Position numbers and translations under genes: made by a program. The notes under the pieces are model-generated. The model did not search any database, was not told the origin of the DNA, and saw only the letters and a list, made by a program, of their open reading frames with translations. A stretch of DNA of 64,000 nucleotides from Craterostigma plantagineum. Its lineage: Eukaryota; Streptophyta; Magnoliopsida; Lamiales; Linderniaceae. Shown here piece by piece: positions 23,130-34,192 of the stretch (positions within the stretch are counted from its first letter, which is position 1; each line of letters starts with the position of its first letter). The stretch spans positions 2,542,001 through 2,606,000 of the forward strand of contig JAPQWV010000001.1 in the NCBI GenBank assembly GCA_027422505.1. The letters run 5' to 3'.

Positions 23130-24125
23130 CGCAAATCTGTTGATCCATAATTCAGAATATTAGCAAATGGTAAAAATAATCCTCACAAACATAACATAGA
23201 AAAAAACCTCACCAGTTAATCTCAGAAATAGATGTGTTTATCCAGTACCAAGAGAAATGTCAAATAAATTACAAACTTAAGGCGCAGATGAGAAACAGAC
23301 ATATTGCTGGAAACTTTAAGCTTAATAAAATTGTATTGACAAAAGAAAGATGGATCATGATTTTGTTATGATAGTGAATACCAAAAGGAAGACAAGTACA
23401 ACTGGCAATCATATATGAATATCTCAGCTAAATCCTCAATTCAAAATCCTCCACATCACATCACAAAATAGTATTATATATGTCTAATGCATGCAAGCAG
23501 GAAAAATGATTAAAAAGATGACAATGAGGATTACGAAAACGATAGGCCACCATAAGCACTCATTATCTACCACGACCATGACATTACCAATAATCTAATA
23601 CCAATATCATTAAACAAATAAGGAAAGAAAATTGAAAAATCAAACCAGAAACTCCAGCTAATTATTTTGTATCTCGCTAAAGCTAAAACGAGAAGAAAAA
23701 CCATTGCCATTATTAGATATCACTAACCCGCGATAAATCGCACTCAAGCAACAACACCGTAGCAATTCTGTTGTTAACAAAATTAGCAGAAATAGACAAG
23801 TCGATAAACAAATTTAACATACTTGTGCTATTTTCAGAAGAAAATAATTCAAACAATTACTTCAGCTGAAAATTGGACTCAGCTGACCACTGAAAACATA
23901 CAGAACCATAGTTCATGCATTTTTTCGAAGCTAAGGAATCTAAACTCTGTTTAGCCGAAGAAAACAAAAGCAGATTGCACAAAATAAACACCAAATCGGA
24001 TAAACGAAGTGAAGAGCAGAACAACGGCACAGAAAACAGATGAAGGGAAGTCCTACGAAATCTCCATTCGTTCATTCAGTCAGCAAAAAAAACTCGCCAA
24101 CATACAAAATCAATCAATAACTTAC

Positions 24126-24340
24126 CAGGAATCAATGCTAGTGAACCGCAAATCAAGTAACAAGGAAAAAAAACCAAAAAAATTAGGATCTGATTGCAGG
24201 GAAAGTGTTTCGCTCTGTATATTGTTTGAAAATGTGTGTGTGTACAGTGTGTGTGAGAGCGTATTGTTTCGTGCTTTAGGTGTCAACTTAAAAAAGGCAG
24301 CGAACATTGGAGAGGTGTACGAGAGCATTATTACTCCATT
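24126..24340 (-). other. FPP: 5' untranslated exon of the FPP gene (approximate start)
   Basis: A strong donor, CTG|GTAAGTT on the minus strand, lies at 24126/24125. It would pair with the acceptor at 23137-23138, giving a ~1-kb intron in the 5' untranslated region just before the ATG exon (23012-23136). The 5' end near 24340 is estimated from a TATA-like 'tttatatca' upstream. No coding potential is seen between 23137 and 24340. Confidence 0.5.
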
Positions 24341-24631
24341 ATACACAATTATTTAATAAAGTGATATAAAACACTTACTTTATGATTTTTGTATTTTATT
24401 TTCGGAAGGTCATAATAGGAGATATGACTTTAGTTTATTTACTTGCTAAAAAGTCATTCAAAATGCAACATAGTAATAAATGAAGTCAAAATTGGGCTGT
24501 CGATATGTTTTAGATTTTACAGTAATATATATTCGATAAAATATAATATTTGCTCCAGGTTTCCGAAATTGCATGTGAAATGACAGGGATAACCTTGTGA
24601 CATGAGATGAGATATAGAGCCAAGTCAGTGA

Positions 24632-25581
24632 GCAGCCCGTAGCTCACGAAGTCGGGACCTGAGGCGATTCTCGAAATTCGGGCCCTAAATTTTTTTATGT
24701 AATTTTTTAAATAACATACGTAGTCTAACATAAATTTAACCGTAAAAGTAAGTTATTTTAACCGTAAATTGAAAACCATCTAGGTGTTTTATAGGTAAAA
24801 CGACCATCGAAACAACGGACGTCAATGCAGAAGTGAGCGATACAGATACGTTGCATTATCGCGACGCGATCGCGGACGATACGCACTTTTCTTAAAAAAT
24901 GTAAAATATATCAGTTTCTTTGCAACTATACTAGATTATATTTTTAAAGAGGTTAGAAACACATAATAAGTTTATATCACAATTCACATATGTGTAGTAC
25001 AAATTTTCTATTATATTATATATATTTCAAAATTTTCTATTATATTACATATATTACAAATATTTTGAAAATTGTTATTAATATTAAAAAAGTCAATAAG
25101 AAAAAATGAAAATAATGCAAGTCAAACATCATTAAGCATGTTCAAACGCGTATATTCAATAAAGTTAAACAATGTACGAAAATTTAAATAATAGAACTAT
25201 AAGACTATCATAATATCTAGACTAATAATAAAGTATTTAACGAGATAAATAAACTTTCAAGCTATTCCTCTTTTTTAAACTTCATTTACATCGCTTAATG
25301 TATTTGGACAATGTATGTTATTTTCTATATTCTAACTAACAAAGGCTTGTTAAAAACTGGGCCAAACATTTGAAAAGCCCAAGAACCATAAAAAAGAATA
25401 CCAGAAATGCCCTAATTAGTCGTCGTCTACCTCACGACACCGAATTTCAGAAGTTATGGACGAGATATATCCAACCGCGACGATATATATACATATAGGT
25501 ATGATAAATTCTTTTGGGCCCTTTCGAAAGCTGGGCCCGAGGCGACCGCCTCACTGGCCTTATGGAAGCTACGGCCCTACG
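24632..25581. mobile_element. Probable hAT-like non-autonomous element
   Basis: The left end 'gcagcccgtagctcacgaag' pairs with 'cgtagggccgtagcttcc' (reverse complement of the right end). Both ends then carry 'gaggcgat/gaggcggt' and 'gggccc' motifs familiar from plant hAT ends. Flanks gtcagtga (24624-24631) and gtgagtga (25582-25589) match at 7 of 8 positions. The interior is AT-rich and non-coding. Confidence 0.45.
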
Positions 25582-25589
25582 GTGAGTGA

Positions 25590-27537
25590 CAAAATATTAG
25601 TATTAGCTGTAATTATTTGTTGGTTTAAAAATAAAATAAATATTAAATAAACGAAATTGGACCACCGTCACTGAGTGACGAGTGTTGTGTGTGTACAGGT
25701 CAGGATTTGCGCGCGGCGCATCTGATGACGAAAAGGAGGGAGAGAAAAATACAAAGGCGCTGTCACGCTCTTTTCTGGCACGTGCAAGCACACACGTATG
25801 ATTCTCTTTTTAACAGTTGCTAAATTTATTATATTCATTTATTTTTCATATGAAAAAATGGCTTGTCTTTTTGTTTTAAAGTTATTGTAAAAGGAAAAAA
25901 AATTATTATAATGATATTTACATTATATATAATAATAACAAACATATAAGGTCTTTTTGCTGTCGCTAATGTGTTATGGGGGAAGATATTGCAATGCATG
26001 CATGGACCACTATTCTTATTTTATATGGCCTTCATTAAATGATAACTATGATGGGATGGCAATAATATGTGTACAAATATTTACGTCTTTCCACATTATG
26101 AATTCATCATTGGTCTCTCTCAATTTGGCCACATTTTTAAGATGTTTTTACAAGGAGTTTGATTTTGATGATTGTTTGAGTTTAATAGAAATATTACCAA
26201 GTCACTGTGCTAATTACTAGTTTCACTTTCACATTAGGTTAAATACTCTTAACTCACCTAATCCTTACGATGAAGTGATTGGCTTGACAGAGCGACACGT
26301 GTCCATTCACAACAACCCGCTTTGCACACAAAAACGTGATTTTTGTGGCTTTTGGTGATCATAGAGACAAAATGGGTGTCGGCAGAATTTATATTTTTTT
26401 AAAAAATTCTAAAAATGGGGAAAATAAATTCAACTCAAGTTATCATTTGTATATTTATGACATTATTCTCAAAGTTATTGAGATTAATTTTGAGAAAAGT
26501 GATTTTCTAGACTATTATCCATTTGATTTAAAAAAAAATTAACAAGAGCACCCTTTCGTGAATAAGAAACTATTATAAAATGACAGCGAATGAGTGAAGG
26601 AATTAATATAATTCTTTTGCATGGGAAAGACAGATAAGCCAAGATCCTCTGCAATGTCATTTGACTATTTTGTCCTTATAAGTCATGTATTTTATTTAAT
26701 TGCACTTGGGTCCCAAGAAATCTCACGTAGCGTGAACGAAAATCAAGGTAGTTTGCGTCCGTCTAGTAGCACTTTGTCTAAATTCCGAATTTAAAACCGT
26801 TGTTTCTATTTTATGCTTATTGAAAACATATATAAAACATACTTCAAAGTTGACAATATATGTTCACTTTAAAATATATATTTGATTATATAATAGTGGA
26901 GGTGGTTCATGCCTCATGGTTTCAAAAAAGTATAATAATATTCTTGCATGTTCAATGTCACGCTCCATTTCTTCTTTATCTTTGACTTTTTACACGTTCT
27001 TTAAATATTTTTTTCTACAAACACATCACTACGCTAGTCGAGCATGATTGAAAATATGACCAAAATAAATAGAAAAGTGGATGAAAATTAATGACCGAAT
27101 ATAGTATACCAACAGTTTTTTTTTTTTTTTTATCGAAATTTCCAAACTTGCTTCGGTTTCACGAAAGCGTTATCATGACATATAAATAAATAAAGGATAT
27201 AGACTTAACATTAAATAATTATTCTCAATCGGTTCGGGACCCTCTTATCACCAGATAAGACAGCTTTAATTCACCTCTCTTTTTTCTCCCCTCCTTTTGT
27301 CACAAAAGCATTTTTACATCGGATTCTATTTACAAATATAAATTAATAAAACAATCATATCAATTAATAAGAGGAATAATTATGTGACGTAGTAATTAAG
27401 GACATGCATAATGGACAGTAGACTTTACGAACATAAGTAATTAATAATGCCATTATTTTGTTGCTGTACTAATTATTCCAGCTTATGAATCAAGTCACCA
27501 CCCTTTCGATCATAAAGCAGAAATATACTTTAATATT
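25590..27537. other. Intergenic region, no gene seen
   Basis: About 1.9 kb of mostly AT-rich DNA between the hAT-like element and the Copia element. Open frames of up to ~87 codons (for example 25957-26220) have no recognisable domain or codon bias. A T14 run lies near 27117-27130. Confidence 0.5.
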
Positions 27538-27542
27538 TATTT

Positions 27543-27810
27543 TGTTGTGAAATTATTGCAAGAGAGTGATTATAAAGCATAAGAGGGAATTCTTTCATTC
27601 ACTTTTACCATTTCACTTCACAAACACCTCTATTTATAACTTGAGGTAGCCTTTACATTTGATGTTACATAGTGTAAATAAATTACAATTAAGGGGCCAT
27701 AAACATGAGGAGGTTATGGGTTAAGTATGGAGATCATGGGTTGATAATGTGGAGGTTATGAGTTGAAAAGAATGTGAGTGGACATCCACATAAAATACAT
27801 ATTTATAACA
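27543..27810 (-). repeat. 3' LTR of the split Copia element
   Basis: 268 bp, TGTTGTGAAA...TTTATAACA on the plus strand, partner of 43536-43804. A purine-rich tract lies directly inside it. Confidence 0.93.
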
Positions 27811-27821
27811 CTCCCCCTTGG
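27811..27821 (-). promoter_or_regulatory. Copia polypurine tract
   Basis: CCAAGGGGGAG on the minus strand immediately precedes the 3' LTR, the position of the plus-strand primer. Confidence 0.75.
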
Positions 27822-28034
27822 ATGTCCATCTTTCGGTAAAATGCCTCGTTAAAACCTTACTAGGAAAAACCCAAAGGGATAAAACCCTAGTGAAGGAAAA
27901 AGAGTACATTTTCCTATACAACGTTGCCTCGCTAAAAACCTTACCCGGAAAACCCAATGGGAAAAAACCGTGGTTAAGGAAAAAAGAGTACAACATATAT
28001 TTCTCCCCCTCTTGAGTACGTCATTTGATATACT

Positions 28035-29068
28035 TCATTCGACGCATTCCAATTTTATAAACCAACTTTTCAAATGTTGAAGTCGGCAGTGATTCGTCAA
28101 CAAATCCGCTAGATTGTCACATGAACGAATTTGTTGAACGATAATTTCACCATTCTTTTGAAGATCGTGAGTGAAAAAGAACTTTGGTGAGATATGTTTC
28201 GTCCGATCACCCTTTATGTAACCTTCCTTTATTTGAGCGATACATGCGGCGTTATCTTCGAATAATATCGTTGGAGCTCCTTTGTCCAAATTTAAGCCGC
28301 ATGTTCCTCGAACATGATGAATTACTGCTCTCAACCAAAAACACTCCCGACTTGCTTCGGGTATTGCCAAAATTTCGGCATGGTTTGAAGAAGTGGCGGC
28401 TATAGTTTGTTTTATTGAGCGCCAAGAAATAGCCGTACCACCACATGTAAAAATATAACCCGTTTGGGACCGAGCATTATGCGGATCAGACAAATAACCA
28501 GCATCTGCGTAGCCTATGAGATCGGATTTTGCAGATTTAGGATAGTAAAGACCCAAATCTGTCGTACCTTGAAGGTATCGAAATACATGCTTAATGCCAT
28601 TCCAATGCCTTCGTGTGGGTGAAGAACTATACCTTGCTAGCAAATTAACCGTAAATGATATATCAGGACGGGTATGGCTTGCAAGATACATTAGTGCTCC
28701 TATTGCACTTAGATATGGTACTTCTGGACCAAGTAGTTCTTCATTATTCTCACGAGGTCGAAATGGATCTTTATTCACATCAAGTGATCTTACTATCATA
28801 GGCGTGCTCAAGGGGTGTGCTTTATCCATATAAAAGCGTTTAAGCACTTTTGCAGTATAAGCAGACTGATGCAAGAATTCGCCATCATCAAGATGCTCAA
28901 TTTGTAAACCAAGACAAAATTTTGTCTTGCCAAGATCCTTCATTTCAAATTCTTGCTTTAAATAATCAGACGCTTTTTGGAGCTCTTCGGGAGTTCCAAT
29001 TAGATTAAGGTCATCGACATATACAGCTATGATGACAAAATTTAAACCTGATCTCTTTATAAATAAAC
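28035..29068 (-). pseudogene. Copia reverse transcriptase C-terminal part and RNase H
   Basis: The frame downstream of the Tekay insertion carries the YVDD active site of Copia reverse transcriptase ('VYVDDLNLIG'). 'LGLQIEH', 'YLSAIGALMYLASHTRPDI' and the RNase H motifs 'GYADAGYLSD', 'HAEILAI' and 'EDNAACI' follow. It ends 'LECVE' at 28035. An apparent start upstream belongs to the inserted LTR, so the Copia part begins at 29068. Some catalytic-region residues look altered ('SSNHAE' for the more usual SSTEAE/SSNHAE variants), and the missing N-terminal RT half is at 39818-41609. Confidence 0.9.
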
Positions 29069-32000
29069 TGTAATACCCGGGTCCCGTGCGTAAGTTGGCC
29101 AATAAATTTGCATGCATATTATGTGATTATATGATTTCATATTTGGTATTTATTAATTTAGTGACTATATGATATCTAACATTATTTGGAAATTTAATAT
29201 CGAGTTGAGGAATTATGAAATTAGGTTGTGTGGATAATATAATTTCGAAATATGATAATTTCGAAATTTAGGGTTTCTTTTGAATAAATTTCAAAACAAA
29301 TGAATAAGGAGAAGTTCGAAATTAATGGTTAAGGGAATTTCGAAATTTTAGGTGAGTTATTTAAAAATGTCGAGATGATTAAATGAAATAGAATGTCGAG
29401 ATGTGATATAAGGTGATGTCGATATCTATAGGAAATTTGAATGAGAATGTCGATATAAGCTTTCTTGTGTGAAGTCGATATTTATCAATACGTCAAAAAT
29501 TAAATATTTTAAACAAGATATCGATATAAGTCTTGTGAAGTTGTTCAAGTTTTATGAATAATGAAAGAGACTTTGAGGAATGTGTCTAATACTTTAGAAA
29601 TATAATATAACTTCTTGCGTGATTAAAGATAAGATTAGGTTAAAAGTTCTTTGTCATTTAGTTATTATTGAATTCAAGTTGATAGATTAATATAGAAAGA
29701 AAAGGGTTATTAGGAGATAAGAACGTAGAGAAAGAACACCTTATTATCATTTTACAAAGATTTCAATTGAGTGAGAGGAGAGGAAAACTTGGAACGAAGT
29801 TCATAAATAAGGTATGGAATTTATTAAGATATTTATGTTTTTAATTAGGGTTTGGTATATATTAAGGTTATTAAGAATGAAATGATTTAGAGGTTATTGT
29901 TTCATGAGGTTTTTGAGTTATTAAAGAGTTGAATAGGTCGTCAAAAGTTCTTATGTTCTTGATAGATAAGGTTTTGATCGAAAGATTTTGAGAGTTTAGA
30001 AGTAAATAGTGTTTATAATTTCGAAATATTAGGGTTTGATTAGTTTCGAAATTTAAATAGTGTTTTATCAAGTTTTCGAAAGATTGTTAGTATGTAAAAA
30101 TTTCGAAATGAAGTTCGAAACAATTTCGAAATGAATTATGTGGAGTTCGAAAATTGTTTCGAAATTTAGTTTCGAAAGTTTTGAGAAATTCGAATGAGAA
30201 ATATTGGGGCTTCGATGTTTGTCTCGAAATCAAAGTAAATGTCGAAGTGTTAGGTGAAGTGGTTACGAAATTTTGATAAATGTCGGGTAAAATGTCGAGG
30301 AGTCATCAAAGAGGGTTTCGAAATTTTTATGAGAGTGCCGAGATTTTTATATGTAAATGTCGAGACAAATTACTAAAAATGTCGAGCTGTTATTTGAAGT
30401 GGAATCGTGGGTAAGATGTCGACATTAGAAGTGAAAATCTCGAGTTATGAGATGACATGGGATTTCGACTAAAATAAGATATCGACATGAATATTATATA
30501 TCATGTGTAGTTAAAGATGTCGAATGAAAATGTCGAATGATATGTGTATTAGGTGAAATGATTTCGAGATTTTTGGTGGGTGGTGTTTCGACATCTTTGG
30601 GTATTATTTAATAAATGTCGAACCGATCGAGACCTTATATATATAATGTCGATAGTTATATTGAAAATGTCGAAATGGATCTTGAATAAATGTCGAAGTA
30701 CATTAAAATCTCGACATGGTTTATTGGGGAGTTGAAAAAAGTCGAATGAGGTGTGTGTATAGGGATGTAAGATGTCGACATGTTGAGAAGGGGGCTTCGA
30801 CTTTTATGAAATGTCGAGATTTAATAAGCAATGTTGAGTGTTATCTTAAAAAAATGTCGAAATCTATGTTTGTCTATATCAAAATCCATGGTATAACTTT
30901 ATAAATGTCGAAGCTTTGGTTGAATAATGATGAATGATGTCGAGAACTATTTTTGAAATAATACTTCTCAGTCTAAGTTAAAATTCAAATATTAGGGTTT
31001 CGAAATTTATAAAAGTCGAAACTAGGGTTTTCTAAATTAGGCCAATTTCATGAAATTGTAACTAAATTAATGAATTATAATTTTATATGTTTTTATAAAT
31101 AGGATTCGAAGGTTAGCGATTTAACCGTGCAATAAGCTAAGGATACCAGGTAAGTGGGAATTTCACCTACAACACATAAATTGTTTGATATGTGTATTGT
31201 TACGTGACTAATTGCTTCGATGAATACGTGGTATGTGAATTATCTGCTATATGCAATTGTTTGGAATAATTATTGTTGCATTATTTATGCATCATGATCA
31301 TATGCACGCACGAAGTATATGAAGTATTTTGAGGAATGAGCGTGCATTGTATTACTCGAGTGGAAAGCGAGTTACATGTAATGTGGATAGACGAGAATGT
31401 AGCTATTACTACAAAGGCACCATGACGGGGGTAAGACCGTCGAATATATTTACCTAAATTATTTAGGTAATGGGAAGGCACATAGAATGAACTATAGTGC
31501 CAGGAAAGTAATTTGATAGAGGGGCGACCTGGTGAATGGTAAGATTGGAGATAAACCCTAATTTTATCCTAGCCAGTGTGGGCCACTATCGTATTTTATC
31601 CGAAGAGGATTTGAGCTCATGATATGATGGTGCGGTTAGTAAATAGCTATGGGCCCTGATGAAAATGAGAAATGAATGAGTATGATGTGAGTATAGTATT
31701 AGAAAGCACTGGCGCGGATGCCTTTGCTATTTTGGACACATGCATACATGCATATTTCCACTTACTGAGCTTTATAGCTCATCCCATGTTTTATGTGTTG
31801 TAGACGTAGCGAATCCGGTACGTAAACGTTTAGAGGACGAGGCTGGTCCTTCTGGAACTTCCGGTGACTTTTGAGGGTGATGTGTACATGGATGCGACCT
31901 GTGTGGCGGGCGTTATGTTTAATTATGGTGTTTTTGTAAAATACGTTTGTATTGTATGTAAAACCTGAACAATGTTTGTATTGTAAAATAGTTGGGTGTG

Positions 32001-32113
32001 GTGTTTTGTAAAATAGAAAAATTTTATCGATGTTTTATATGTAATATATTTTATATTTTATTTAGTCACGTAGGTTAGAGTAATAAAATAGTAGTAGATG
32101 GCGGGGCGTCACA
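29069..32113 (+). repeat. 5' LTR of the Tekay-type element
   Basis: 3045 bp starting TGTAATACCC and ending GGGGCGTCACA. The first two thirds hold a dense TCGA-motif array; the last third (from about 31120) is more complex. A 66-codon minus-strand ORF at 31281-31481 is repeated in the other LTR and is not considered a gene. Confidence 0.95.
29210..31030. repeat. Dispersed TCGA-centred short-motif array in the LTR
   Basis: Many dozens of short motifs sharing a TCGA core are scattered at irregular spacing of about 10-40 bp: 'atgtcgag', 'atgtcgaa', 'atttcgaaat', 'gatatcgat' and 'gtcgacat'. Several are perfect palindromes (TTTCGAAA, ATATCGATAT). The same array is in the 3' LTR at about 36890-38710. 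Confidence 0.8.
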
Positions 32114-32116
32114 GGT

Positions 32117-32128
32117 TGGTATCAGAGC
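32117..32128 (+). promoter_or_regulatory. Primer-binding site, initiator tRNA-Met
   Basis: TGGTATCAGAGC starts 3 bp after the 5' LTR and is the standard complement of the plant initiator tRNA-Met 3' end. Confidence 0.95.
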
Positions 32129-32272
32129 TTCGGTTGCAGTTTCTGTAGACTGTCCATGTACACACACTCAAAAGCGCGGAAGACAGCCTTGATTGTAAGT
32201 TATGTGGTATTATGAATTTCTTGCATTGCATAATTTATTGGTCTAAGGGACTGTTAGGGTACAAGAGACAAC

Positions 32273-34192
32273 ATGGTTAGAACCAGAGGTGAAGGCAGTG
32301 GAGGAAACAATCATGAAGGCGAAAATGTAAATCCGACTGACAATCGTGATTCGGCTATCCTTCAGCTTACTGAATTAGTACGTCAGCAGTCTCAGCAGAT
32401 TCGAGAATTGATTCAACAGCAAAACTCTGAGGGGACAAGAAATAACGGAATTTCTCAGGCGGATAGGGTTGAAGCAGTGGGTGAAAGATTTCGCAAACTG
32501 AACCCCCCGACTTTTGAGGATGCTATTGATCCAACATCTGCTGAAGATTGGCTCAGAACATTAGAGAGTATGTTTCAATATAGCAGAATTCCTGAGAATG
32601 AGAAAGTTCTGTGTGCTGCATTTCTACTGAGAGGAAGTGCAGGGCATTGGTGGGACACTATTTTGGCGATTGAGGATCCGATCAACATGAGTTGGGAACG
32701 TTTCAAGGAACTGTTCCGAAATAAATACTTCACTGCACCTGTGCGAGCCCAACGCCTGAATGAGTTTATAAATCTCAAACAAGGAGCGATGACTGTGGCG
32801 GAATACATCAGAAAATTTGAACAACTGTCAAGGTTCGCGACACATATGGTGAGTACTAATGCTCTGAAGGTCGAACGATTCCTTGAAGGTCTAAAGCCGG
32901 AGTTGTATCGTGACGTTAATATGGCCGGACTACAAGGAGCCTCATATGCTCAAGTAGCTGAGCGGGCGATGGTGGCAGAACAAGCTGAGACACGAATTAT
33001 TCGTGCTCAGGAGGCAAAGCGAAAGTTTGTGCAAGGAGCAAAGTGGAGTGGGAGTAATCAGAAACGACAGTTCTTTCCAAAAGGTGGGAAGCCAAATTTT
33101 CAGAATAGGCCTGGACCACCACAGCAACAAAATTTTAATCAGTGGAGACCTCCAGTTCCAATGCCAGCTTGCCCAAGATGTGGACGACATCATTCGGGTA
33201 TCTGTTTTTCACAGAATGCTATCTGTTATAAATGCGGGAAGACGGGGCATTACGCAAGATCATGTTCAGAGAAAACACCAGGAAATCAAGCTATGGCTCA
33301 AGCGAAACCACCAACTGTGCCAGCACGCGTGTATACTTTGACTACAGAGGAAGCAAAAGCAAATCCGTCCGTGGTGGCAGGTATTCTACTTATTCACAAA
33401 CTTCCGACATGCATTTTAGTAGATTCAGGAGCTACGCATTCATTTGCATCCAATAAATATGTGACGAGACTCGGGATTACACCTACCCTATCTGATTGTG
33501 AATATAATGTGACTGTTCCACACGGAGTTGCGATGCGAACCAATCTGGTTTTACGGAATTCTCCGGTGTTAATTAACGGAAGAGAACTGTCCGTTGATTT
33601 AATAGTCATTCCAATGAACGATTATGAGGTGATTCTTGGAATGGACTGGCTCTCGAAATACGGAGCTGTCATTGATTGTAATCAAAAGACAGTTACATTT
33701 AAAATCGAAGAGAATGAGTCTTCTATTTTTGTGGGAACAAACAAAGAAAGGAATGTTTCTAGAATTTCAGCGACAAAAGCACAACGTTTAATTAAGGCGG
33801 GATGCGAAGTTTATCTAGTCTTCGCAGTGAAATCAGAGGAACGTCCATCTCCGAAATTAGAAGATGTACCAGTGGTGCAAGATTTTCCGGATGTCTTTCC
33901 CGAAGATTTACCCGGATTACCACCGGATCGAGAAATTGAATTTACGATCGACTTAATACCGGGATCTGCTTCAATTTCTAAAACTCCCTATCGATTAGCG
34001 CCGAATGAATTGAAGGAGTTAAAGGATCAGTTGGACGATTTATTACAGAAAGGATTCATTCAACCCAGTTTTTCTCCTTGGGGAGCGCCAGTTCTGTTCG
34101 TGCGAAAGAAGGATGGGTCGATGCGACTATGTATCGACTATAGGGAGCTGAACAAGATCACAATCAAGAATAAATATCCATTACAAGAATAG
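32273..34192 (+). CDS. Tekay Gag-protease-RT (N-terminal part of polyprotein)
   Basis: 639 codons. The Gag domain is at residues ~70-245 ('[11 protein letters not shown]', '[12 protein letters not shown]', '[10 protein letters not shown]'). A CCHC zinc knuckle lies at ~318-331 ('[14 protein letters not shown]') and the aspartic protease motif DSGATHSF at ~384-391, followed by '[17 protein letters not shown]'. The start of reverse transcriptase ('[13 protein letters not shown]'-type) is at the end. The frame stops at a TAG right after 'NKYPL'. RT continues in another frame, which one missing base in a C doublet at about 34181-34186 explains. The polyprotein packages and copies the element RNA. 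Confidence 0.95.
   Translation: MVRTRGEGSGGNNHEGENVNPTDNRDSAILQLTELVRQQSQQIRELIQQQNSEGTRNNGISQADRVEAVGERFRKLNPPTFEDAIDPTSAEDWLRTLESMFQYSRIPENEKVLCAAFLLRGSAGHWWDTILAIEDPINMSWERFKELFRNKYFTAPVRAQRLNEFINLKQGAMTVAEYIRKFEQLSRFATHMVSTNALKVERFLEGLKPELYRDVNMAGLQGASYAQVAERAMVAEQAETRIIRAQEAKRKFVQGAKWSGSNQKRQFFPKGGKPNFQNRPGPPQQQNFNQWRPPVPMPACPRCGRHHSGICFSQNAICYKCGKTGHYARSCSEKTPGNQAMAQAKPPTVPARVYTLTTEEAKANPSVVAGILLIHKLPTCILVDSGATHSFASNKYVTRLGITPTLSDCEYNVTVPHGVAMRTNLVLRNSPVLINGRELSVDLIVIPMNDYEVILGMDWLSKYGAVIDCNQKTVTFKIEENESSIFVGTNKERNVSRISATKAQRLIKAGCEVYLVFAVKSEERPSPKLEDVPVVQDFPDVFPEDLPGLPPDREIEFTIDLIPGSASISKTPYRLAPNELKELKDQLDDLLQKGFIQPSFSPWGAPVLFVRKKDGSMRLCIDYRELNKITIKNKYPLQE

Noticed and set aside
31281..31481. 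A 66-codon minus-strand ORF repeated at 38980-39180
   Set aside because: It is within both Tekay LTRs and has no similarity I recognise.
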